In this document: positions 18,977-29,265 of the stretch, piece by piece
How the letters are laid out: each line of letters opens with the position of its first letter
Numbering within the stretch: position 1 is the stretch's first letter
Assembly (NCBI GenBank): GCA_030454225.1
Contig: JAKDRW010000014.1
Coordinates: forward strand, 1-38,604
DNA length: 38,604 nt
Source: Vreelandella subglaciescola
GTDB lineage: Bacteria; Pseudomonadota; Gammaproteobacteria; Pseudomonadales; Halomonadaceae
Direction: 5' to 3'
Program-made: the position numbers and the translations under genes
Notes under the pieces: generated by a model
Databases searched by the model: none
Seen by the model: the letters and a program-made list of their open reading frames with translations, nothing else
What the model was told of the DNA's origin: nothing

Positions 18977-20005
18977 ATGACGATAATGACTTCTCAGGCC
19001 GGTGCCGCGGCACTCGAGCCCACCGCTTATTGCCCCACCCGTATTCCTGCCGAAGACCAGGCGTACGTTACCGAAATCAAACGGCTGCTGAAGGCCGAAA
19101 ACGCCGTGCTGGTGGCGCACTATTATACCGATGACGCGATCCAGCAGCTGGCCGAGGAAACCGGCGGCTGCGTGGCGGATTCGCTGGAGATGGCGCGTTT
19201 CGGCGCCCGCCACGAGGCCACCACGCTGGTCGTGGCCGGCGTGCGCTTCATGGGCGAAACGGCCAAGATTCTGTCGCCGGAAAAGCGCGTGCTGATGCCT
19301 ACGCTCGAGGCCACCTGCTCGCTGGATATCGGCTGTCCGGCCGATGAGTTCAGCGCCTTCTGCGACGCGCACCCCGACCACACCGTGGTGGTTTACGCCA
19401 ACACCTCGGCGGCGGTCAAAGCGCGCGCCGACTGGGTGGTGACCTCCTCCATCGCGGTCGACGTGATCGAGCACCTGCAGGCCAGTGGCGAAAAAATCCT
19501 CTGGGCGCCGGACAAGCATCTGGGCAGCTATATCCAGAAGCAAACCGGCGCCGAGATGCTGATGTGGGACGGCGCCTGCATTGTTCACGAGGAATTCAAG
19601 GCTCAGGGCGTTGAAGACCTGAAGCGCCTGTATCCTGATGCCGCGGTGCTGGTGCACCCCGAGTCGCCGGCGGCGGTGGTTGAGCTGGCCGACGTGACGG
19701 GCTCGACCTCGCAGCTGATCAAGGCCGCCAGGGAGCTGCCCAACGAGACGCTGGTGGTGGCCACCGACCGCGGCATCTTCTTCAAAATGCAGCAGGCGGT
19801 GCCGGATAAAACCCTCTATGAAGCGCCGACGGGCGGCAACGGGGCCACGTGCAAAAGCTGCGCCCACTGCCCGTGGATGGCGATGAACGCGCTGGATAAC
19901 CTGGCCTCGGCGCTGCGCTGCGCCAGCGGCGAGATCATCGTCGATGAGGCGCTGCGGCTGAAGGCGCTCGCACCGCTTGAAAAAATGCTGACCTTCAACG
20001 CCTGA
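18977..20005 (+). CDS. nadA: Quinolinate synthase A
   Basis: NadA condenses iminoaspartate with dihydroxyacetone phosphate to quinolinate in de novo NAD synthesis. It is an oxygen-sensitive [4Fe-4S] cytosolic enzyme. The 342-residue product aligns closely with E. coli NadA; cluster ligands are Cys114 (EATCSLD), Cys201 (GACIVHEE) and Cys298 (CKSCAHCPW). [19 protein letters not shown] and HPES are further hallmarks. The start is uncertain: ATG 18977 is used, GTG 18965 and ATG 18986 are in frame, and none has a strong ribosome-binding site. Its usual partner nadB is not in the window; nadC, the next step, is at 28275. The structured leader upstream hints at regulation. Confidence 0.96.
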   Translation: MTIMTSQAGAAALEPTAYCPTRIPAEDQAYVTEIKRLLKAENAVLVAHYYTDDAIQQLAEETGGCVADSLEMARFGARHEATTLVVAGVRFMGETAKILSPEKRVLMPTLEATCSLDIGCPADEFSAFCDAHPDHTVVVYANTSAAVKARADWVVTSSIAVDVIEHLQASGEKILWAPDKHLGSYIQKQTGAEMLMWDGACIVHEEFKAQGVEDLKRLYPDAAVLVHPESPAAVVELADVTGSTSQLIKAARELPNETLVVATDRGIFFKMQQAVPDKTLYEAPTGGNGATCKSCAHCPWMAMNALDNLASALRCASGEIIVDEALRLKALAPLEKMLTFNA

Positions 20006-20121
20006 TCTCTTTATTGATTTCCTGGCGCTGCCCATGGCTGGCAACCCCGAGATAGCGCCGTTTATGCCAGCATTTTGGTGCAAGTTCGCTATGACACAGC
20101 TTTAGGACTGTACTGCTGCAG

Positions 20122-21585
20122 CTATGAGAACTCTTCCAGCGCTTCACGGTAGGTGAGAAATGCTTCGCGGCGGGCCTCGATGCGCGCTTCAAGCTGGGCG
20201 TCGGACTCGCGCTTGGCGGCTTTGAGGGCAATCCCCAGCTGACGGATCCCCTTGTCGATACGCCCGGTCAGCTGCAGGTGTTCGGCACGTGCCAGATGCC
20301 CCCAGCCGATATGCCCGCTGCGCCCGGCGGCTTCGGCCAGCAGGGTAAAGCCCAGCGGGTTTTCCGGATGCTGAGCGGTCACCTTGCGCAATAGCCGGTA
20401 GGCGGCCTGGGGATCGCTTCCCAGCTGTGCCTCGGCCAACGTCAGCTGGGCGGGCAGGTAGCCGGGCATGACGCGCAACAGGCGCTGGCTACGCGCGATG
20501 GCGTCGTCTACAAGGCGTGCGTCAAGCGCGATGGCGGCCGCCGTGGCGGGCAGCAGGGCTAGGTCTTGCTGCTTGCGGGCAAGACGGTCGAGGGTTTCCA
20601 GCGCGCTTTGTGTCTGGCCTTTGTCGGCGTCGATAAGCGCCTGCAAATAAGTGATGGCCGCCGCTTCGGCGTCGTCCTGGCGCAGCGTGATCAGCGCCTG
20701 CTGGGGGGCGTTAGCATGCAGGCTTAGCAGCGTGCGGGCACGTACCATGTCGTAAAGGGTGTCGTCTTTGTGGGTGTCGGTCACGTCCAGCTGGGCGGCG
20801 CGCGACTGCGCATCGCTCAGGCGATTCTCGCTGACCGGGTGGCTGAGCAGAAATTCGGGCGGAGTGCCGCCCTGCAGCCGCGCCATGCGCTGCATGGCCT
20901 GAAACATGCGTACCATGTCCGCCGGCGGGTAGCCGGCAGCGGCCAGGGTTTTCATGCCCGCGCGGTCGGCTTCCTGCTCGAAGCGCCGCGAGTAGGTCAG
21001 CTGGTCCTGCATCAGCGCGGCCTGCGAGCCCATCGCGGCGGCCATCCCCGCGCTGCCGCTACCGCTTGCGGCGATCACCATGCCGGCGAGCATGGCAGCC
21101 ATGGCCGGCAGCTGGGTTTGCTCGGCGCGGGCGCTACCGCGAGAAAAGTGGCGCTGGGCAATGTGGCCAAGCTCGTGGGCCAGCACCGAGGCAAACGCGC
21201 CTTCATCGGGGGCAAAGGCAAATAGCCCCGTATTGATGCCGATAACGCCGCCGGGGACGGCAAAGGCGTTGAGCGAGCCGTTATCCACCATCACGCTGAT
21301 GGGCATTTGTCCGCCGATGCCGCTATGGGGCACCAGTCGCGCGATTAGCCGGTCAAGATAATAGTGCGCGAGCGGGTCCTGCCACTGCGGCGCCTGGGCA
21401 CGAAACTGGCGTAGCCATGCGCGGCCCAGGCGCTGCTCTTTGCTGCTGGCGGCGTGGGATACGCCGTTGAGCGTGGGCAGGAGGTGTTCGCGGGCGTCGG
21501 CGCTTGCCGTGACGCTGTAGGGCAGGCTTGCCGCTAGCGCAATCGCGCAAAGCCAGCCGCCGGGTGCATGGCGTAGGCGTAACAT
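20122..21585 (-). CDS. bepA: BepA-like periplasmic M48 metalloprotease with TPR domain
   Basis: BepA (YfgC) is a periplasmic protease and chaperone that helps LptD and BAM-dependent outer membrane protein assembly. The 487-residue product has a signal peptide (cleavage near SVTASA, residue 29). The zinc site is complete: His137-Glu138-Leu-Gly-His141, Glu205 in EQEAD, and His249 in SHPVSENRL, at the position of the regulatory His246 of E. coli BepA. The C-terminal half (about 280-487) is alpha-helical TPR-like. ATG 21585 has GAGG seven bases before it and opens a good signal peptide; the frame is open 43 codons upstream without one. It is convergent with nadA and divergent from the TusA-like gene. 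Confidence 0.93.
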   Translation of the reverse strand: MLRLRHAPGGWLCAIALAASLPYSVTASADAREHLLPTLNGVSHAASSKEQRLGRAWLRQFRAQAPQWQDPLAHYYLDRLIARLVPHSGIGGQMPISVMVDNGSLNAFAVPGGVIGINTGLFAFAPDEGAFASVLAHELGHIAQRHFSRGSARAEQTQLPAMAAMLAGMVIAASGSGSAGMAAAMGSQAALMQDQLTYSRRFEQEADRAGMKTLAAAGYPPADMVRMFQAMQRMARLQGGTPPEFLLSHPVSENRLSDAQSRAAQLDVTDTHKDDTLYDMVRARTLLSLHANAPQQALITLRQDDAEAAAITYLQALIDADKGQTQSALETLDRLARKQQDLALLPATAAAIALDARLVDDAIARSQRLLRVMPGYLPAQLTLAEAQLGSDPQAAYRLLRKVTAQHPENPLGFTLLAEAAGRSGHIGWGHLARAEHLQLTGRIDKGIRQLGIALKAAKRESDAQLEARIEARREAFLTYREALEEFS

Positions 21586-21902
21586 GGCGTCCTCGTGAAC
21601 GGTGAGCCGTCCATCTTGAATGGCTGTGTTAATGACTCGTTTAAGGGCTATTTTAGCGACTGTTTTAAAGCTTATGCTCGCGGCGTTGGCCTGCGGGGCG
21701 ATGGGTTGAGCCACTCTTGTTTGAGCCAGCCTTGCATTGCGACATTGAACCGCCGTGCAAAGTGCCTTTAAATCGCCCCTTTAAGCGGCGTCGCTATCGA
21801 AACAGCCTAGACATAACAGTGTATGCGACAATGGCGAGTTAATGCAGAGCACGTAGTCGAAGTCCGTAGAACAAGCACCTAGGCACAGCACAGGAGGAGG
21901 CG
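21586..21902. other. Divergent intergenic region, bepA / TusA-like gene
   Basis: This 317-base gap separates two divergent genes. It is somewhat richer in A/T than its surroundings (notably 21625-21680 and 21770-21845) and must contain both promoters, but I see no pair of promoter boxes that I would assign with confidence. The only firm element is GGAGGAGG just before the TusA-like ATG. No gene, tRNA or strong hairpin is evident. Confidence 0.5.
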
Positions 21903-22181
21903 ATGTCAGAACATACGCAGTCAGGGCCGGCGGCGGGTAACCCGCCCGATGCCTTAGTGGACGCCTGCGGCTTGGCCTGCCCAATGCCATTATTAAAAGC
22001 TAAACAGTCACTTGCGAGGCTTGCTGACGGGCAGCTTGTGGAAGTGCGCGCCACCGATGCCGGTTCCTGGCGCGATATGGCCTCGTTTACCGCGCTCAGC
22101 GACCACGTTCTCGAGGGCCGCGAGCAGCGGGGCGACGTGTATTATTACTGGATTCGAAAAGCCCCGGGTGGTGCTCGATGA
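21903..22181 (+). CDS. TusA/SirA-family sulfur-carrier protein
   Basis: The 92-residue cytosolic protein has the TusA fold signature DACGLACPMPLLKAKQ, with Cys26 in the CPxP motif as the expected persulfide-carrying residue and an extra Cys22. True TusA relays sulfur for tRNA 2-thiouridine. However, the pairing with an AI-2E-family permease, between bepA and bcp, matches the P. aeruginosa locus where the TusA-like PA1006 affects molybdenum homeostasis and nitrate respiration. I therefore leave the role open. A very strong GGAGGAGG precedes the ATG. Its TGA overlaps the next start (ATGA), which implies tight coupling. Confidence 0.88.
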   Translation: MSEHTQSGPAAGNPPDALVDACGLACPMPLLKAKQSLARLADGQLVEVRATDAGSWRDMASFTALSDHVLEGREQRGDVYYYWIRKAPGGAR

Positions 22182-23278
22182 CGCTGCGCACGATTTTGAA
22201 AAGCTGGGTGGATCGTTACTTCTCCGATGAAGAAGCGCTCATCCTGCTGCTGGTGCTGGTGGCCGGCTTTGCGGCGATCATCTGGTTTGGGCGGATGCTG
22301 GCGCCGTTTTTTACCGCGCTGGTTATCGCGTTTTTGCTGCAGGGTGCGGTGAATGCCCTGACGCACCGGCGAGTACCGCACCTGCTGGCGGTATTTCTGG
22401 TGTTTCTGGGGTTTCTCGGCGTGCTGCTGACGCTGGCACTAATTTTGCTGCCGCTGATCTGGAATCAGATGGTGGGGCTGGTGCAGGAAACGCCGCGCAT
22501 GTTTGCCAGCGGGCAAAACTGGCTGGATGAGCTTCAGGCGCGCTACCCCAACCTGATTACCCCCGACCAGATGCAAAACTGGGTGGGCGCTGCCAGCCGC
22601 CAGATCAGCCAGCTGGGCCAGCGCGCGCTGACGCTGTCGCTGGCCTCTTTGGGCAACGTGCTGGCGCTGATTATTTATTTGGTGCTGGTGCCGATCCTGG
22701 TGTTTTTCATGCTCAAGGATCGCGATGCGCTGATCGGCTTTACGCTTTCTTTGCTGCCGCGCAAGCGTACGCTGCTGTCGCGTATCTGGCAGGAAATGGA
22801 CGTACAGATCGCCAACTATATTCGCGGCAAGTTCATCGAAATCATGATTGTGGGCTCGGTCACGTTTAGCGTTTTTGCGCTGCTGGGCGTGCCGTACTCG
22901 GCGCTTCTGGCGGTGCTGGTAGGGCTTTCGGTGTTGGTGCCGTACGTCGGTGCGGCGCTTGCCGGGCTGCCGGTGGCGGCGGTGGCGGGATTTCATTTTG
23001 GCCTGAGCGAAGAGCTGGCCTACGTGCTGGTGGCCTACGCTGTGATTCAGGCGCTGGACGGCAACGTGCTGGTGCCGGTGATGTTTTCCGAGGCGGTCAA
23101 CCTGCATCCGGTGTCGATTATCGTCGCGGTACTGTTTTTCGGCGGCATCTGGGGGTTCTGGGGTGTGTTCTTTGCTATTCCGCTGGCGACGCTGCTAAAA
23201 GCGCTGGTGTATGCCTGGCCGCGCGGGCTTCAGCGGCGCGATGAGCGCCTCGCGCTAGAGACTGAAGACGACGCTTAA
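22178..23278 (+). CDS. AI-2E-family transporter (PerM/TqsA-like permease)
   Basis: This 366-residue inner membrane protein has about seven to eight hydrophobic segments: pairs at the N-terminus (about 18-55, 65-100), then clusters at about 155-180 and 220-330. Motifs include LVLVPILVFFMLKDRD, GKFIEIMIVGSVTF, ALLAVLVGLSVLVPYVG and the C-terminal NLHPVSIIVAVLFFGGIWGFWGVFFAIP. Family members move diverse solutes (autoinducer-2 export by TqsA, Na+/H+ exchange in some), so the substrate is unknown. It starts inside the TusA-like stop codon, and conserved pairing suggests a related function, possibly sulfur or metal handling. A GC hairpin follows its stop. Confidence 0.92.
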   Translation: MTLRTILKSWVDRYFSDEEALILLLVLVAGFAAIIWFGRMLAPFFTALVIAFLLQGAVNALTHRRVPHLLAVFLVFLGFLGVLLTLALILLPLIWNQMVGLVQETPRMFASGQNWLDELQARYPNLITPDQMQNWVGAASRQISQLGQRALTLSLASLGNVLALIIYLVLVPILVFFMLKDRDALIGFTLSLLPRKRTLLSRIWQEMDVQIANYIRGKFIEIMIVGSVTFSVFALLGVPYSALLAVLVGLSVLVPYVGAALAGLPVAAVAGFHFGLSEELAYVLVAYAVIQALDGNVLVPVMFSEAVNLHPVSIIVAVLFFGGIWGFWGVFFAIPLATLLKALVYAWPRGLQRRDERLALETEDDA

Positions 23279-23289
23279 CGCCGCGGCGC

Positions 23290-23320
23290 GGCACCGGGCG
23301 TGAGTTTTGAGCCCGGTGCC
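23290..23320. terminator. Terminator-like hairpin between convergent permease gene and bcp
   Basis: GGCACCGGGC (23290-23299) pairs perfectly with GCCCGGTGCC (23311-23320), followed on the plus strand by the poor T tract TTGTCGTT. It lies 12 bases after the permease stop and 19 before the bcp stop. Confidence 0.6.
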
Positions 23321-23338
23321 TTGTCGTTAGCGTCGTCG

Positions 23339-23809
23339 TTAGCCGTTGAGCGCCTCGGCGGCGGCGAGCACCTCGTCGACGTGGCCTGGCACTTTGACGC
23401 CGCGCCATTCGCGCGCCAGCTTACCGTCGGCGTCGATCAAAAACGTGCTGCGCTCGATGCCTTCGTGTTCCTTGCCGTACATCTTTTTGAGTTTGATCAC
23501 GCCAAACTGGCGGCACAGCGTTTCGTCGGTGTCGGCAATCAGGGCGAAGTTGAAGTCCTGCTTGGCCTTGAAATTTTCCTGGGCGCGCAGGCCGTCGCGG
23601 GAAACGCCGATAATGACCGTGTTGGCGGCGTCGAATGCCGCTTTGCTATCGCGAAAGTCGCCGCCTTCGGTGGTGCAGCCGGGCGTGCTGGCCTTGGGGT
23701 AGAAATACACCACGACCTGCCTGCCGCGCAGCTCAGACAGCGTCACGGTGGCGTCGCCGGTGGCCGTCGCGGAAAAATCCGCCACGCGCTGGCCGATATC
23801 AATGCTCAT
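23339..23809 (-). CDS. bcp: Thioredoxin-dependent thiol peroxidase (Bcp/PrxQ)
   Basis: Bcp reduces hydrogen and organic peroxides in the cytosol. The 156-residue thioredoxin-fold protein has the peroxidatic Cys45 in PKASTPGCTTE. The nearby resolving cysteine of E. coli Bcp (Cys50) is Gly50 here. The only other cysteine is Cys99 (ETLCRQFGV), so the enzyme is either a 1-Cys type or uses Cys99. AAGGAG six bases before the ATG fixes the start. It faces dapA across 262 bases. In E. coli and Pseudomonas, gcvR lies between bcp and dapA, but it is absent here. Confidence 0.96.
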   Translation of the reverse strand: MSIDIGQRVADFSATATGDATVTLSELRGRQVVVYFYPKASTPGCTTEGGDFRDSKAAFDAANTVIIGVSRDGLRAQENFKAKQDFNFALIADTDETLCRQFGVIKLKKMYGKEHEGIERSTFLIDADGKLAREWRGVKVPGHVDEVLAAAEALNG

Positions 23810-23923
23810 GGAAAACTCCTTGATCAGGGGTAAGACAGGTTGATTACACGCAAGCGGCGGGCGACTGTCAAAAAAACGCGGCGGGCGCTGTCTGCTTCGA
23901 TAGCAAGTCGCAACGCTTTGCGC

Positions 23924-23952
23924 TGTACAGGCTTTCGTCGCCTGAGTACCAT
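23924..23952 (+). promoter_or_regulatory. Possible promoter for dapA-bamC-purC
   Basis: TGTACA (23924-23929), 17 bases, TACCAT (23947-23952) lies in the bcp/dapA divergent gap. Box quality is moderate; the leader would be about 110 bases. Confidence 0.3.
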
Positions 23953-24071
23953 TTAACGTCTGTGGAACCGCAGGGCGTTAACCAAGGCGCCGGCGCGGCT
24001 CCTTGATTCAATGCACGCGCGCGTCAGCCAACGCCGCGTTTTCCGATCTTTTTTGCGTGAGGTATAAGCGG

Positions 24072-24956
24072 ATGATCACTGGCAGCCTTGTCGCCCTGGC
24101 GACGCCGATGAAAGTCAATGGTGACATCGACTGGGACGCGCTCCGTCGTCTGGTGAATTTCCATCTCGACAACGGCACCGACGCGATCGTTGCGGCGGGC
24201 ACTACCGGTGAGCCCACCACGATGTCGTTTGCCGAGCACTTTGACGTGATTCGCACCGTGGTCGAGGAAGTCGACGGCCGTATTCCGGTGATTGCCGGGA
24301 CCGGCGCCAACGCCACGTCCGAGGCGGTTGAGCTGGCCCGCTACGCCGGCGAAGTCGGCGCGGACTACTGCCTGTCGGTGTGCCCGTACTACAACAAGCC
24401 GATGCAGGAAGGCCTGTACCAACACTTCAAGGCGGTGGCCGAGGGCAGCAAGATCCCGGTGATCCTGTATAACGTGCCCGGGCGTACCTGCTCTGATCTC
24501 TACAACGAGACCGTGATGCGCCTGGCCGAGGTGGATAACATCATCGGGCTCAAAGACGCCACCGGCAACCTGGAGCGCGCCGAAGACCTTATCAGCCGCC
24601 TCAAGGGCACCGATTTCATGCTCTATTCCGGCGACGACGGCACCGCGTGCGACTTCATGCTGATGGGCGGCCACGGCGACATTTCGGTGACCGCCAACGT
24701 CGCCCCCAAGGCCATGCACGAGCTGTGTGCCGCGGCCGTTGCCGGCGATTCCGAGACCGCGCACTCGATCAATACGCGGCTAATGCCGCTGCACACTAAC
24801 CTGGGCGTCGAGTCCAACCCGATTCCGGTCAAGTGGGCGCTGAACCGCATGGGCTACGCCGACGCCGGCCTGCGCCTGCCGCTGACCTGGCTCTCGGACA
24901 AATACCACGCAACGATCAGCGAAGCGCTGCAGCTGGCCGAGGTCGTGGAAGACTAG
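24072..24956 (+). CDS. dapA: 4-hydroxy-tetrahydrodipicolinate synthase
   Basis: DapA condenses pyruvate with aspartate semialdehyde, the first committed step to lysine and meso-diaminopimelate for peptidoglycan. The 294-residue enzyme is a TIM barrel with Schiff-base Lys161 (GLKDATGN), Tyr133 and Arg138 (LYNVPGRT), and Thr44/Thr45 (AAGTTGEP), matching E. coli DapA almost residue for residue. The ATG at 24072 is chosen since [12 protein letters not shown] is the canonical start; a 23-codon upstream extension lacks homology. GTGAGGT lies about nine bases before. The order dapA-bamC-purC is conserved in gammaproteobacteria. Confidence 0.97.
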   Translation: MITGSLVALATPMKVNGDIDWDALRRLVNFHLDNGTDAIVAAGTTGEPTTMSFAEHFDVIRTVVEEVDGRIPVIAGTGANATSEAVELARYAGEVGADYCLSVCPYYNKPMQEGLYQHFKAVAEGSKIPVILYNVPGRTCSDLYNETVMRLAEVDNIIGLKDATGNLERAEDLISRLKGTDFMLYSGDDGTACDFMLMGGHGDISVTANVAPKAMHELCAAAVAGDSETAHSINTRLMPLHTNLGVESNPIPVKWALNRMGYADAGLRLPLTWLSDKYHATISEALQLAEVVED

Positions 24957-25003
24957 GCGGCGACGGCCCGGCTAGTGGCAGGCTAAGCCCGCAACACTCA
25001 AGC

Positions 25004-25032
25004 GGCGCCGGCGTACGCATCGTGCCGGCGCC
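25004..25032 (+). other. Intercistronic hairpin between dapA and bamC
   Basis: GGCGCCGGC (25004-25012) pairs with GCCGGCGCC (25024-25032), with an inner ACG/CGT pairing. It has no T run, so it is more likely an mRNA processing or stabilising structure, or a partial attenuator, than a terminator. It ends 26 bases before the bamC start. Confidence 0.5.
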
Positions 25033-25058
25033 TGATTCGCTCAACGAAAGGTGGCTGG

Positions 25059-26027
25059 ATGAACGCTGCGCTCAAATGGATACCGTTGGCTCTGGGGGGC
25101 GCTTTGGCGCTTGCCGGCTGCGCGCGGGATGGCTTTTACGACGACCGCAACCTCGACTACGTTGAGTCGGCGCCGGCGCCGCCGCTGGTGCTGCCCGATA
25201 CCCGCGACCAGGGTCGCTACCAAAGCGCGCTGCCGATGCCCCAAAGCGACGCCCGCACGGAGCACCCCGACGCGCCGGTTGAGCCTCGGGCGCCGCGGGC
25301 GCTGAGTCTTAGCAGCGGGGCGGGCGATGCCTACGTGACCACGCGTGAGATCAACGACAAGCGCTGGCTGGTGGTCGCCGCCGATGTGGCCAGCGTCTGG
25401 CCGCAGCTGGAGCGTTTTGTCCGTACCTCGGGGCTTCACGATGTGCGTCGCCAGCCCGGGCGCGGGATGATTGCCACCCGGGAAGGCACGCTACGCCTGG
25501 ATAACGCCGTGCGCCAGGGCGCGACGGAAGTGCACTGCGACGACCAGGGGCGGCCGCTCAATAGCTGCCTGGACGACCTTAAGGCCTATTTAAGCGTCCG
25601 CGCCGAGTCGGACGACACGCTGTCATCGCTTAATGCGCAGCGCGATGACCAGCGCCGGGCGGTAAAGCTGCAGCGCGAGGGTGAGCGCTGGCAGGCCAGT
25701 ATCCCCTACTCGCCGGATCGTGCCTGGGCGGAGATTCATCACTACCTGGAGCAGGATTTTAACCAGGAGGAAAAGCGCGAGCTGCTCGAGGCCAACCCCC
25801 GGCGCCATGCGTTTTTGCTTGATTACCTGACGCAGAGTAATCGCGAGCGTGGCATGCTCTCGGCGATCTTTTTGCCGCTGGCTAACGTTTCGTCACAGCC
25901 TATCAGCCTTGAGCTTCGCGCCGACGGCGACAACAGCGTGCTGCAGGCAAAAAGCGACGACGAGCGTGAGCTAAGCGCTGACGACCAGCACGAGCTGCTT
26001 GAGCGCATCGTCGACTATTTGCGTTAA
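25059..26027 (+). CDS. bamC: Outer membrane assembly lipoprotein BamC
   Basis: BamC (NlpB) is a lipoprotein accessory subunit of the BAM complex, which inserts beta-barrel proteins into the outer membrane. The 322-residue product has a lipoprotein signal peptide with lipobox LAGC, the lipidated cysteine being Cys21. A proline-rich, unstructured segment (about 30-90; YVESAPAPPLVLPDTRD) follows, as in E. coli, where it binds BamD. Two helix-grip domains come next (about 100-210 and 225-322). Sequence similarity in the C-terminal part is weak, and the call leans on lipobox, layout and position between dapA and purC. AAAGGTGG precedes the ATG. BepA, also in the window, works in the same assembly pathway. 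Confidence 0.88.
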   Translation: MNAALKWIPLALGGALALAGCARDGFYDDRNLDYVESAPAPPLVLPDTRDQGRYQSALPMPQSDARTEHPDAPVEPRAPRALSLSSGAGDAYVTTREINDKRWLVVAADVASVWPQLERFVRTSGLHDVRRQPGRGMIATREGTLRLDNAVRQGATEVHCDDQGRPLNSCLDDLKAYLSVRAESDDTLSSLNAQRDDQRRAVKLQREGERWQASIPYSPDRAWAEIHHYLEQDFNQEEKRELLEANPRRHAFLLDYLTQSNRERGMLSAIFLPLANVSSQPISLELRADGDNSVLQAKSDDERELSADDQHELLERIVDYLR

Positions 26028-26057
26028 TGCCTTTACTTACTTTTTTCGGGAGCGACC

Positions 26058-26777
26058 ATGGAAAAGCGTCAGGAACTCTATGCCGGCAAGGCTAAATCCG
26101 TTTATACCACCGATGCGCCGGAGCTTCTGGTGCTCGAGTTTCGCGATGACACCAGCGCTTTTGACGGCAAGCGTAAAGAGGCGCTGGCACGCAAGGGCAT
26201 GGTCAACAACGTCTTTAACGCCTTTATCATGGAGTGTCTGGAAGACGCCGGCATTCCTACCCATTTTGAAAAGCGCCTGTCCAACAACGAAAGTCTGGTC
26301 AAGAAGATGCAGATGATTCCGGTGGAGTGCGTGGTACGCAATATTGCCGCCGGCGGGCTGGTCAAGCGGCTGGGCGTTGAGGAGGGAATTCCCCTGACGC
26401 CGCCGACGTTCGAGCTGTTTCTCAAAGATGACGCCCGCGGCGACCCGATGATCAACGAGTCGCTGGCTGAGACGCTGGGCTGGGCCACGCCCGAGCAGCT
26501 GGCGCGCATGAAAGAGCTGACGTTCAAGGTCAACGGCGTGCTCAAGCAGCTGTTTGCCGGCGGCGACCTGCTGCTGGTGGACTACAAACTCGAGTTCGGG
26601 GTTTACGACGGCCAGGTGATTCTTGGCGACGAATTCTCCCCCGACGGCTGCCGGCTGTGGGACGCCCAAACCCACGAAAAGCTGGATAAAGACCGCTTTC
26701 GCCAAGGGCTTGGCGGGGTGATCGAAGCCTACGAAGAAGTCGGCCGGCGCATCGGTATTACCTTCCCGCAGGCGTGA
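26058..26777 (+). CDS. purC: SAICAR synthetase (phosphoribosylaminoimidazole-succinocarboxamide synthase)
   Basis: PurC joins CAIR and aspartate with ATP in step eight of purine synthesis. The 239-residue product has the family start [23 protein letters not shown], the signature [18 protein letters not shown] (broken form of the PurC signature) and LVDYKLEFG...[12 protein letters not shown] near the C-terminus. Length matches E. coli PurC (237). GGGAG precedes the ATG by six bases. It ends the dapA-bamC-purC cluster with an intrinsic terminator that overlaps the end of trmO on the other strand. It shares the pathway with purL, far upstream in the window. Confidence 0.97.
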   Translation: MEKRQELYAGKAKSVYTTDAPELLVLEFRDDTSAFDGKRKEALARKGMVNNVFNAFIMECLEDAGIPTHFEKRLSNNESLVKKMQMIPVECVVRNIAAGGLVKRLGVEEGIPLTPPTFELFLKDDARGDPMINESLAETLGWATPEQLARMKELTFKVNGVLKQLFAGGDLLLVDYKLEFGVYDGQVILGDEFSPDGCRLWDAQTHEKLDKDRFRQGLGGVIEAYEEVGRRIGITFPQA

Positions 26778-26811
26778 ACGTAACGCCGGGCGCTGTGTAA
26801 AGCGTTTCGAT

Positions 26812-26858
26812 GGCCACTACTCTATGGCGACCACCGCCAGGGTAGTGGCCGTTTTTTT
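26812..26858 (+). terminator. Terminator of purC, overlapping the 3' end of trmO
   Basis: GGCCACTAC (26812-26820) pairs with GTAGTGGCC (26842-26850), with an inner TGGCG/CGCCA stem (26825-26829/26835-26839), then seven T (26852-26858). The last codons of the minus-strand trmO gene lie within the structure. Confidence 0.88.
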
Positions 26859-27629
26859 GTCCGCATGCGCATCGGCATCGTTATCAGGTGCCAGCGCCTG
26901 AAACTTCACGTCGACATCGCGCAGGCGTACGCCGTAGGTTCGCCTGGGCTCGGGGCTGCCGTGGCGGTAGGCCGGGCGCGGGTCCTGGCGCAGCACCTGC
27001 GTGATCAGCGCTTCAAGCGAGGCGCCGTCGTCGCGCCGGGCAAGCACGGCGCAGGCCTCGGGATAAAACACCACGTCGACCGCCGGCGGCGGCGCGGGGG
27101 CAAAGCCGGCACGGGCGTCCGGACGCGCCTCCAGCCAGGGAATATACGGCTTGATATCCACCACCGGCGTTTGATCGACCAGATCGCAGCCGCGCAGCAC
27201 CAGCCGCGTGCCGCCCGCCGTTGCTACCCGATCAAGCTCGACAAGCGACAGCCCCAGGCGGTTGGGCCGGTTGGGGCTGCGGCTGGCAAAAACCCCCACC
27301 TTTTGATTACCGCCCAGCCGCGGCGGGCGCACCAGCGGGGTAAAACGCCCTGCGACTTGCGGTGTCTGGTGAAAAATAAAGGTCAGCCACAGGTGGCTAA
27401 ACGCGGCCAGGCCGCGCACCGCCTGGGGGTCATCAAAGGGCGGCGTCAGCACTAGCGTGGTATTGGCCGCGAGGGCTAGCCCCGGCTGGCGGGGCACGCC
27501 GAACTTGTCCGGGTAATCGCTGTGAATAACGCCCAGCGGTGCGATCGAATAGGCCGCGCCCGGGTCGCGCGACGAAGCGCCGGAGGGCGCAGGCGAGAAG
27601 GGCGACGGCGTGTCTGCAAAGGAGGGCAT
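26817..27629 (-). CDS. trmO: tRNA t6A37 N6-methyltransferase (TrmO, TsaA family)
   Basis: TrmO uses SAM to methylate N6 of t6A at position 37 of tRNA-Thr(GGU). The 270-residue product has the TsaA-domain signatures LGVIHSDYPDKFGVPRQPGL, AVRGLAAFSHLWL, FHQTP, RPPRLGGN, VGVFASRSPNRPNRLGLSLVEL (interrupted), DLVDQTPVVDIKPYIPW, and a C-terminal RQDPRPAY. The ATG at 27629 is chosen: a minus-strand TATACT (27670-27675) lies 41 bases upstream, within the longer open frame, so a start at 27755 is unlikely. The first 25 or so residues, rich in Ser and Pro, are outside the domain. The enzyme acts on t6A, whose synthesis needs TsaB, encoded at 35924. Confidence 0.92.
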   Translation of the reverse strand: MPSFADTPSPFSPAPSGASSRDPGAAYSIAPLGVIHSDYPDKFGVPRQPGLALAANTTLVLTPPFDDPQAVRGLAAFSHLWLTFIFHQTPQVAGRFTPLVRPPRLGGNQKVGVFASRSPNRPNRLGLSLVELDRVATAGGTRLVLRGCDLVDQTPVVDIKPYIPWLEARPDARAGFAPAPPPAVDVVFYPEACAVLARRDDGASLEALITQVLRQDPRPAYRHGSPEPRRTYGVRLRDVDVKFQALAPDNDADAHADKKTATTLAVVAIE

Positions 27630-27753
27630 AAATAAACGGCCTTGCGCGCTCAAGATGAAGGTTGGCGCAGTATAGGGTAAGTTGTTCGATCGTTCTTGAA
27701 TGAGGGCGGATCGTGAAAGGCAGATTTTGCAGGTGACGGGCAGCGAGGACAGC

Positions 27754-29180
<1,427 letters not shown>

Positions 29181-29265
29181 CTAGTATAGTCGACCGGTAG
29201 GCGAGTAAAAGAGCCGCGCCAAAAGAGCGCCGGTGGCCAGGGGGTAAAACGTCAAAGGAGGCGGC

